Shown here: positions 56,701 through 64,000 of the stretch, piece by piece
Layout of the letters: every line of letters starts with the position of its first letter
Position numbering within the stretch: the stretch's first letter is position 1
Source of the DNA: Gibbula magus
Lineage: Eukaryota; Mollusca; Gastropoda; Trochida; Trochidae
Direction of reading: 5' to 3'
Assembly (NCBI GenBank): GCA_936450465.1
Contig: OW388300.1
Span: 54,340,035-54,404,034, forward strand
Length of the DNA stretch: 64,000 nucleotides
Position numbers and translations under genes: made by a program
Notes under the pieces: generated by a model
Database searches by the model: none
Told to the model about the DNA's origin: nothing
What the model saw: the letters and a program-made list of their open reading frames with translations, nothing else

Positions 56701-59700
56701 CTTTGAAGAGGATCCTCCTTGGGGTACATATAGCATAAAAATCCTATTTTTTGAGTTATGACAGTTAGAATTTAATATTTTTAATAAAATAACCGTAAAA
56801 ATAATAAATTACTAAAAAATAAACATTTGGACCACCCTAAGTGGGCCCCAACCCTGGCGGTTGCTAGTGACGCCAAGGGCAGATAACTCTAACTCACCAC
56901 TTATAAATCTGACAGGCAGACAGAATAAGGGGAGGCGGGTGGCCCTACCCCAAGGAGGATCCTCTTCAAAGAATCTGCAACCTCTGCAGGTTGGTTCGAT
57001 TCTTTTTCAGAAGGGATCCTCCTTGGGGTACATATAGCATAAAACAGACTCCCAAAGCAGAGTCCTGGGAGTGGAATTCTGTCTGCTAGACTGTAAAAAA
57101 TAAAGATGCTCGCAGATAATTTCTTAAAATTAAAGAATGGAAAAGGAGCAACTAACCTGAACATCCTAAGGCCGACTCCAAGGGATGGGACGTGCCAGTG
57201 GATCAGGGAAATACTAACCAAAAATGCCTTTAAAACAGGCATAATTTAGCATTGAGTCAAATGCACCCCCCCCCCCTTTTTTTGGAAAAGGACTATGGGA
57301 GGAGTACAAAAATGGCATAAACACCCTTACTAAAACCCCTGAGAAGCAGCCCCCTGTCTCTTATGCAGGGTTTTGATTCTCTTTTCGGGAGTGCACTTTG
57401 TGATGTTAGTACCAACAACAGTGACAAAGTTAAAAACAACCTCGGAAAGCTCATTCAGCTAGAGGAGTTATGACTCTGCCCACTGGAGAGAACTGTCTGA
57501 CCGAACCGAGCACGCTCTCTGGAGTGCTTATCCAGCTGATAATGCCGAATGAACGTGCTCGGACGGCTCCAGATAGCTGCGGAGCAGATCTCTTTGATAG
57601 GCAGGGCCGCAGCGAACGCTTTTGACGTCGCTACTGCCCTAACCGAATGAGCCTTCAGACCTTCAGGCGGGCTCATGCCCTTATGGATGTAAGCCAGTAC
57701 AATGGCCGTCACAATCCACCTCGATATCGTCTGTTTGGAGGCGGGAGCCCCTGGGCTGGCTCCCCCATAACAACAGAAAAGCTGCTTATCCCGTCTGACT
57801 GTGGCAGTACGGGAAAGATATTTCTTAAGAGTTCTGCGCACGTCCAGAATATGGGGGCGAGAACTTACTGAACCCGAGGCTGCCGGCTGGTGTAGCGCGG
57901 GCAGCTCAATAGGAGCAGTAATGTGAAACGAATGATCGACCTTCGGGCGATAGGAGTCCGGCAGTCTAATGCTGACTATGTCTCTGTGAAAGACAGTCAA
58001 CTCGGGATCGGAGGACATCGCATGGATGTCTCCTACCCGCCTGCCGGACGTGACCGCCACAAGGAAGGCCGTCTTCCAAGTAAGTAACTGCAGAGAAAGG
58101 CTTGCCAGGTCCCCAAACTTGGGTCCTGACAGCCAATCTAGTACTATGGATAGGTCCCATGAAGGGCTGATCCGCCTCACAGGAGGTCGGATTCTGTCCA
58201 CACCTGCTAAGAAGCGCTGGACCAGGGATGGGCACCTAGGAGGGCACCATCCACCGGTATGTGAAAAGCAGAGATGGCTGTGGAATATCCCCTGACTGTC
58301 GATGCGGCTAAGCCAGCATCTAGTCTGGATTGAAGGAATTCCAGAACCGCCACTAGAGACGTAGAAATGGGATCTGGCAGCCCTCTTCCTCTACACCAGC
58401 GCGCATAACAGGCCCATCTATCCTCGTACTGAACGTTTGTCGAATCCCTCCTCGAAGCCAGTATTGTGTCTGCAACTCGTGCAGGAATACCATCCTCTTG
58501 GAGGCGATTCCGGATAGAGGCCAAGCCACCCATTGAACCTCTGGTTTGGGCTGTGGCTTGCCCTCCTGAGCCAGCAGTCCTGGTCGACACGGTAACAGCA
58601 CAGGTGGCGAAACCAGAAACCTGAGTACCAGTGGAAACCAGGACTGCGCTATCCACAGCGGCGTGAGCAGCACCAGCAGACGAGCTGGCTGAACCGCTAG
58701 CTGTGACAGGACCTTGGAAATCAGAGGCACTGGTGGGAAGGCCCACAGTACTCTGCCGGTCCATTCTAGCGCGAATGCGTCCGCAGCCACCGCCCTTGGG
58801 TCTGGCAGCCGGGAGCAATACACTGGGGTCTGATTGTTCATCTCTGACGCAAACAGATCCACCTGGAATGACCCGAACAACCGGGAGATAGCTGCGAATA
58901 TCTCCGGGTCGAGCATCCATTTGTGTGGGGCAAGGATTCTGCGCGATAGCGCGTCCGCCCTCACATTGTCCACCCCCGGAAGATAAACGGGTAGGACTGT
59001 GATGTCGAACTTGTCGCACCACAGGAGGAACTCCCATGACTCCTGAAGAAGTACTGGGGACACTTGCACCTTGCTTCAGGATGTACGACATGGCTGTCTG
59101 GTTGTCCATTTCTAGATGAACCACTTGATGACGAAGCCTCTGTTGAAAGCGTTCGAACACCAGCCTGACTGCCTTCAGCTCTAACACGTTGATGTGCAGG
59201 CTGGCCTCGGCCTGGGACCAAAGCCCCGAAGCCGAGTGGGGCCCTAAGACCCCTCCCCAGCCCGAGAGCGAAGCGTCTGTTTGGACTGTGCACGAAGGCA
59301 CTGGCGTCACCAGAGAGATACCCCTCGCGAGGTTCTCTGACCTGGTCCACCATAAAAGATGCGGCGAGAGCCACCCCGGAGTCTCGAGCTGCTTCTCGTA
59401 ACTCTCGGAATGAGACCACAGACTGGCTAGAGCCTGCTGAACTGGTCTCATCCGAAGTCGAGCTCTGTAAACCACGTCCACTGTTGCCGCCATGAACCCC
59501 AGTAGCTGGAGCCATCTGCGAGCAGTGTGACTGTGGGACTCTAGGAACAAAAGCGTGGCCCTCTGAACCTTCAGAACCCGGTCTGGAGCGAGAGATACCG
59601 TCTTCAGATCCGTCTAGAACCTGGCCCCGAGGAAGATCTGATCCTGAGAGGGCTTCAGGTCCGATTTCTTCAGGTTGATTATCCAGCCCAGGGATACCAA

Positions 59701-62700
59701 CAAGTTGATAATCTCCATGGTGGCCGCCTGGTTCAAAGCCTGAGACAGCGCCCTGACCAACCAATCGTCCAGGTACGGGTGACAAAATTGACCTCGTGCC
59801 CTGGCGACCTGAGCGGGAATCAACATAAGTTTCGTGAACACCCTCGGCGCCGTAGAGATGCCGAAGGGTAGAACCGTGAACTGATAGCACGTCCCGTCGA
59901 AAGCAAACCTCAGATATTTCTTGAACTCTGGGTGCATTGGGACGTGGAGATATGCGTCCTTGAGGTCTATCGAGGAAAGCCACTCGTTTGCCTCTACGGA
60001 CGCTATGACCGACCTCAAAGTCTCCATCTTGAACGATGGAACCTCTATCTTCAGGTTGAGATACTTGAGGTTGAGGATCGGTCTGAACCCCCCGTCTTTC
60101 TTGGTAACAATGAAGTAGGTGGAATAATATCCACTCTGCTCCTGACCTGGGGGGACCACCTCTATGGCCGACTTCTGGAGCAAAGCTCGCAGCTCGGACC
60201 TGAGGATTTCGGCTTTCTCCGGCACAGAGGGGACCGGTGTGTACCGTATCCCGGAGAAAACCGGTGGCTCGACCTTCCACCGAGGCAGGTGTCCGTCCCT
60301 GAGCGTGGACAGGACCCAGGGGTTGTCGGTTACCTTGGACCAAGCCGGAAGGAACCTCGACAGACGCCCACCTACTGGGATGTTTGGCTGCAGGCAGTGA
60401 ACCCCCGTCTCCGGCAGCTCTCGGGCTGCCGGAATTTTGGGAGACACCTCGGGCACCGGAGGGGTTAGGAACCCTGATTGGGTTTCCGGCCCCCCCGAAA
60501 AGGCTTGTTGGAAAGCTTTCCCCCACGTGCCTGCTTGCCGCCCCTTGGTTTCTGGCCCTGGTAGTGGAGCGGTTTGATCCACTCCGGAGCCTCTCCCGCC
60601 GACGGAGTCTGCGAAACCTTGGGGAAAGGACGCTTGCTCTTTTTGGTAGGTGGCGGTTTTGTAAGGAGCTCAGTGTCCTTGCAAACTGTCGCCACCTCCA
60701 CCGCGTCCTTGAGCACCTGCTGTGCCCCCGGGAAGAGGGAGTCCCCCAACCGGAAAGGCAGAGCCAGGAGCCGCGCATGAGTGTCCTCGAAGGACCTAAA
60801 CGCCGAGCGCAAGTGTGAGGCCTGCTGGGTGAAGGGAGGTACACGGCGGCCTTGCTTCCCCAGAAGGGATTGGGTCCCAGACCCAGCAAGGGAGGTGAGG
60901 GCAAGCACGTACTCACCGACCCCCGGGACATCGAACAAACCCTCCTCACCGATCTGGTACCTCTTCACCAGGTCCGGGCAATCAACCCGTACCCTGGTGC
61001 CGACCAGTTGAGGAGTAATGCTCTCAGCCTCGAGGGAAGGGAGCAGGCTAAGCTGCACCTGTGGTGCCTTCAGGGCGGAGAAAGTATCCCCCGGAAGGCG
61101 AAATCCACTAGAGATCAGGGCCGGGGGCGGTATCACCACCTGAGGCAGAGCAACAGCGATTCTATCCCGCATCTGCCTCAGTGCGAAAGTCGGTGTTAGG
61201 GGGACATCCCTAGCGTCCACCACATCATCCGCATCGACATCGACCTCCATGAGGTCGTCGATGTCTTCCCCATCCCCCCGATCCAAGACGTCGGAGACCT
61301 CCAAAGAGGAATCGACGACTGAATCGATGGGAGAGGAAGACCTGATGCGAACGATGGGCGTCAGCACAGTCTGCCCCGCGACTTTCGTGACCACCCCCGA
61401 ACCTGGTCCCGTGGACCCAGGCTCGGAGCCCGGCTCCGTGGCTCGGGTCTCCTGGCGCCGAGAGGCTTCAGGGTTGCTCGGCGTAGCCGACGGCACCCTT
61501 GCGCTTCGCACCCTGGATTGGCTCCGAAGGCTCCGAGCGAGCTCGGTAGCCTGGAGCTTGGGGATGGACGGCATAGCAAGGTCGGAGCCTTGGTTGCCGC
61601 CACCCCTGGCGCCACCGGAGCCACTAGGGACTCCGGGCTGCGCTGGTGCATCCGGGTCTGCCAACCTCGGGGCCTGGAACTCCTTACGGAGCCCCGAGAC
61701 CGCCTCAGCCAGCATTCCCTTTATTTGCTCATGCAATAATTGTGAAAATTGATTGATATCAAAAGGTGCAGTTGGGAAGGGAACCTGTCCTTCTAAGACA
61801 GGGGGCTGCAACTCAATCTCCTCCTCTGATTCTCTAACGAGTGCTCTGGACGGGCCTTACCAGAGCCCTTACCCTTGCCCGACTTCCTCTTAACTTTAGA
61901 GGGGGGATCGACTGCTGCAACGACGGCACCCTCCTTAATCAACTTGAAAAAGTACTGGAAGTCCTGGTGTCTGGACTTCCTGGTCTTGGGGGTGAAGTCA
62001 AGGCAGACATTACATCTGCTGTCGTCGTGCCCATCCTCCGCTAGACACTTGAGACACTTGTCGTGTTTGACAGCAGGAGGTAGTCTGACGCTACACCCCG
62101 AACACTGAGTGAAGGACTGAAAATCCAACAGTCAGAGTGTGAGGCCAATGGGGGTTGGGGTAGGAAAGTGCATATGTAAACATAACAAATGCAAAAGACC
62201 CCCGGCAGAGGTAGTTATATTAGTCCTGCATAGTAATAATAATAAATGCAAGCCATTGATACGTACCTGAAGCCTGAATGAAAAACATGTAAACAAACAT
62301 GGCTGACATGAAAAAACGACTAAGTGCCAATCCCGATCGGAAAGTCAAAACTGACCAGAAAGGGATGGAAACTGCCGTGCATCCTACATAAACCTATCGT
62401 ACACCAACATAAACGACCCAAAAACACTTTCGAACTCTGGGGAAAGAGAAACGAAAAATACAAAAGGGCCGCCATGATGGTCGTTTTTTCCCACCACGTT
62501 GTCAAACTGACCACGTAGACAAGGTAAAAAACGTAATTACGAGGTAAAGAATGCGACAATAAATGGAGAAACTCTGCCGAGACAATATAAGAAAAGGTTA
62601 CCACTCCAACAGTATTGAGATCTTGGTCCATTTCTTAAGAAAATCTGCGACACTGAACAAATTCTGAAACACGTCTTCTCTCTCGAATGACAGATTTATA

Positions 62701-63860
62701 AGTGGTGAGTTAGAGTTATCTGCCCTTGGCGTCACTAGCAACCGCCAGGGTGGGGGCCCACTTAGGGTGGTCCAAATGTTTATTTTTTAGTAATTTATTA
62801 TTTTTACGGTTATTTTATTAAAAATATTAAATTCTAACTGTCATAACTCAAAAAATAGGATTTTTATGCTATATGTACCCCAAGGACGATCCCTTCTGAA
62901 AAAGAATCAGTTGGGATTTCACAACTGATAATATTAAAGAGAGAAAGCCAGCAAAATAATGATTAAGCATTTCTGTAAATCCGACATGAGGCTGCTGGAA
63001 TAAATGTTCTTGGAAGAGGAAACCTGGCGTGAAACACTTTCTAATCACAAAGTGTTAAAAGGGGACAACTCTTGGTTTGACAGTTGAGATATCAAGTTAC
63101 AAAGGCGTTCACGTACCAACATAGAGCAGTTTCTCGGTGGGTTCAAGGAGCATCTGTATGATGTGCTGTATCCCGATCCTCTCCGCGATGTTCTTCTGCT
63201 GTGTCTTGGTGTGACCGGCCAACGCCCACAGAGCACACGCTCCCTGCTCCCGCACCTCGATGTTGATGTTCTGTTACACACCACTTGCACAGTTAATCAT
63301 CATGGAAGCCTTGCACACACCTCAGATTATTTCAAGAAGATGTCAACATATTTTTATTTACTGGCCAACAATGAGAGAACAAGGATAATTGGACTAATGA
63401 AGAAATAAACAGTGAGCTCATCCAGATGGAGATTTCTGTATTGGGACTTCAAGTTGTGATATTAGACTTCACCCCAATGAATCTATTTGAAACACAAGGA
63501 ATTCCACAGAAACCAATTGAACTACGCTCAAGCCCATTAAAGCCTGCCTGAAGTTGTGCCTGAAGTACTCCTACCTTGAGGAGTCTGAGGAAGGCCTTGG
63601 GAGCGTTGATGAGCTCAATGAATGTATTTGAAAAACATGAAGATGAACTAGGCTCAAACCCGTGGAAGCCAGTCAGAAACTGGACGTTGTGCCTGAAGTT
63701 ATACCCTACCTTGAGGAGTCTGAGGAGAGCCTTGGGAGCGTCGAGGAGGAGGAACTGCTGCTGGCTGTCGGTGTTGTTGTCTGCGAGCGCCTCCAGAGCA
63801 CTGGCCGCCTTCACCTGCACCGTCACGTTCCGGTTGTTCTTTATCAGGTGCACCAGCGGT
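53743..63860 (-). CDS. ANKAR: ANKAR-like ankyrin/armadillo-repeat protein, 3' part
   Basis: C-terminal armadillo-repeat half; the gene continues past the right edge. Exons seen: 63710-63860, 63117-63270, 56330-56491, 55525-55754, 55057-55215, 54203-54627 and 53743-54025, with GT-AG borders and matching phases, about 520 residues. The sequence forms successive ARM helices (ACALWALAGHTKTQQKNI, SDKVLLMVIKVLGTLCVGVA, LSNRDNQEKL). ANKAR identity rests on the terminal blocks: ALTIFAFNN, SVFEPFINN, VVLARVIVDKD, SLAHTRAGIPDA, ALGYLTFNK and VGLPSQCLE. After these comes a basic Ser/Thr-rich tail. ANKAR's biochemical role is unknown; ARM stacks normally bind proteins. The 56.5-63.1 kb intron contains a DIRS element in the same orientation. 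Confidence 0.8.
56160..56290. mobile_element. Degraded MITE family A copy
   Basis: CATAACATGCGCCAGTCTCATCACTGGC and CCTTGCCGCATTTCCCTAAC match the left arm; the right arm survives as ACTGGCACGAGTTATTG. In an ANKAR intron. Confidence 0.5.
56549..56640. mobile_element. Fragment of GGGACAC MITE
   Basis: TTAAAGGGACACTGCGTTGAGGATAAAAATGAGTC corresponds in reverse to 29955-30066. Ends just before the DIRS insertion. Confidence 0.5.
56724..56911 (+). repeat. DIRS left inverted terminal repeat
   Basis: CCTTGGGGTACATATAGC to CCACTTATAAATCTG pairs in reverse with 62690-62884 with few differences (for example GTGGTCC, GCGGTTGCTAGTGACGCC). Confidence 0.9.
56947..57044 (+). repeat. DIRS internal complementary region
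   Basis: 56947-56999 is the reverse complement of the outer left end 56674-56727 (CAACCTCTGCAGGTTGGTTCGA). 56998-57044 is the reverse complement of the outer right end 62861-62908 (GATTCTTTTTCAGAAGGGATC). The meeting point TTCGATTC marks the junction the two ends would form in a circle. Confidence 0.9.
57455..58522 (-). pseudogene. DIRS tyrosine recombinase, frame broken
   Basis: The N-terminal core-binding part (about 58522-58240: IRNRLQEDGIPARVADTIL, TNVQYEDRWACYARWC, TVRGYSTAISAFH) is in one frame. The catalytic part (58201-57455) is in another, so a one-base indel lies near 58240. Catalytic residues are present in order: Arg in TSGRRVGD, the H-x-x-R pair in AHSVRAV, and the nucleophile Tyr in FIRHYQLD. 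The order and spacing fit DIRS recombinases. The enzyme would join circular cDNA to the target. Confidence 0.85.
58353..60582 (-). pseudogene. DIRS reverse transcriptase / RNase H, broken ORF
   Basis: RT core: GYYSTYFIVTKKDGGFRPIL, IDLKDAYLHVPMH, LPFGISTAPRVFTK and catalytic YLDDWL. The frame (60582-59614) stops at TAG 59614-59616 but continues openly in the same frame into RNase H: TDASLSGWGG, ELKAV and MDNQTAM (59550 to about 59065). A one-base shift near 59065 moves to another frame for LPGVDNVRADALSRR, then VDLFASEMNNQ and a C-terminal segment ending at 58353. No DAM-methylase-like motif was recognised. The ORF start overlaps the end of the Gag-like ORF in another frame. Confidence 0.87.
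60465..62128 (-). CDS. DIRS Gag-like protein (two overlapping frames)
   Basis: The first piece (62128-61793, 111 residues) has paired cysteines: C-x-x-C near residue 8, then CLKCLAEDGH and CNVCLDF, a zinc-binding pattern common at the start of DIRS Gag proteins, followed by a Lys/Gly-rich stretch. The second piece (61811-60465, 448 residues) is Pro/Ser/Arg-rich with an acidic middle and a basic Gly/Lys end. The two overlap by 19 bases in different frames, so either a frameshift mutation or a translational shift joins them. Nucleic-acid packaging is the presumed role. Confidence 0.7.
62690..62884 (-). repeat. DIRS right inverted terminal repeat
   Basis: CAGATTTATAAGTGGTGAG through ATGCTATATGTACCCCAAGG, inverse of 56724-56911. 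Confidence 0.9.
63571..63710 (-). repeat. 135-bp tandem duplication of an exon end
   Basis: The last about 15 codons of the ANKAR exon 63710-63860 plus its donor and adjacent intron are repeated 135 bases further into the intron (CTACCTTGAGGAGTCTGAGGA at 63571 and 63706). The second copy keeps a GT donor but has no acceptor, so it is a partial pseudo-exon. Confidence 0.8.
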
Positions 63861-64000
63861 CTGAGGTACAGGGGAGATAAGGGGAGATAAGAGTGAGATT
63901 GTAAATTATCTTGTATTCAACTCGCCTTGAGCTCTGATGTGAGATTTTGAGTGAGATACATCCATCAGATGCAACATGTGCTTTAGTGATTTACTTCTCA

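Larger units (their letters stand above)
56674..62908 (-). mobile_element. DIRS-type tyrosine-recombinase retrotransposon
   Basis: A 6.2-kb element encoding, from right to left on the minus strand, a Gag-like protein, reverse transcriptase with RNase H, and a tyrosine recombinase. There is no integrase, aspartic protease or long terminal direct repeat. Inverted terminal repeats of about 190 bp bound it, and an internal region complementary to both outer ends lies at 56947-57044. This is the defining arrangement of the DIRS1 group, which integrates a circular cDNA by tyrosine recombination and so leaves no ordinary target duplication; none was found. It is much more GC-rich than the host intron. 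Several reading-frame breaks make this copy defective as given. Confidence 0.92.

Noticed and set aside
58961..60949. 662-codon ORF as a main DIRS protein
   Set aside because: The recognised RT, RNase H and Gag motifs are in other frames; the composition looks like a GC-rich shadow.
60384..61752. Plus-strand ORFs of 115-178 codons inside the DIRS element
   Set aside because: Antisense to coding sequence in a GC-rich, stop-poor region; no motifs.
63449..63853. 134-codon ORF as one ANKAR exon
   Set aside because: It reads through the donor at 63709 into a duplicated intron segment; the spliced join to 63270 fits the family.

Overview
The window is animal nuclear DNA, AT-rich and intron-rich, with about 35-40% of its length recognisable as repeats. 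The five spliced genes and the repeat types (microsatellite-bearing tandem elements, tRNA-derived SINE, DIRS and L1/Tx1-like retroelements, many short hairpin MITEs) fit a mollusc, most likely a gastropod. The phylum is an inference from repeat style and protein flavour, not a search result. All exon joins below were worked out by hand from splice signals, reading phase and family similarity.

Layout. 1-1.3 kb: non-coding with two small hairpin elements. 1.4-2.0 kb (-): single-exon membrane protein with one Ig-like domain. 2.0-3.8 kb: tetranucleotide repeat and a 45-bp minisatellite. 4.1-16.2 kb: a graveyard of one family of tandem-repeat transposable elements, including a 12-copy, 145-bp array. 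16.4-21.8 kb (-): METTL6, with several insertions in its introns. 22.8-23.1 kb: tRNA-derived SINE with target duplication. 23.7-28.8 kb (+): MFSD4-type major facilitator transporter, with a 169-bp tandem element in its last intron. 28.8-32.4 kb: MITEs. 32.4-40.2 kb (-): OSGEPL1 in ten exons, with an L1/Tx1-like LINE in intron 8. 40.3-49.3 kb (+): GARS1 in sixteen exons, head-to-head with OSGEPL1 over 189 bp. 50.4-51.0 kb: one more tandem-repeat element. 53.7 kb to the right edge (-): 3' half of an ANKAR-like ankyrin/armadillo gene, one intron of which holds a 6.2-kb DIRS retrotransposon.

Three neighbours act on tRNA: METTL6 (m3C32 in tRNA-Ser), OSGEPL1 (mitochondrial t6A37) and GARS1 (glycine charging in cytosol and mitochondria). 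OSGEPL1 and GARS1 share what looks like a bidirectional promoter. Most notable sequence observations: an AT-AC U12-type intron in GARS1; a 38-bp tandem repeat that copies the acceptor of GARS1 exon 8 several times; a DIRS element that keeps inverted ends plus an internal complementary region but has broken ORFs; several repeat families sharing one unusual modular plan; and an 856-bp DNA transposon with clustered CpG motifs at both ends and exon-like pieces inside.
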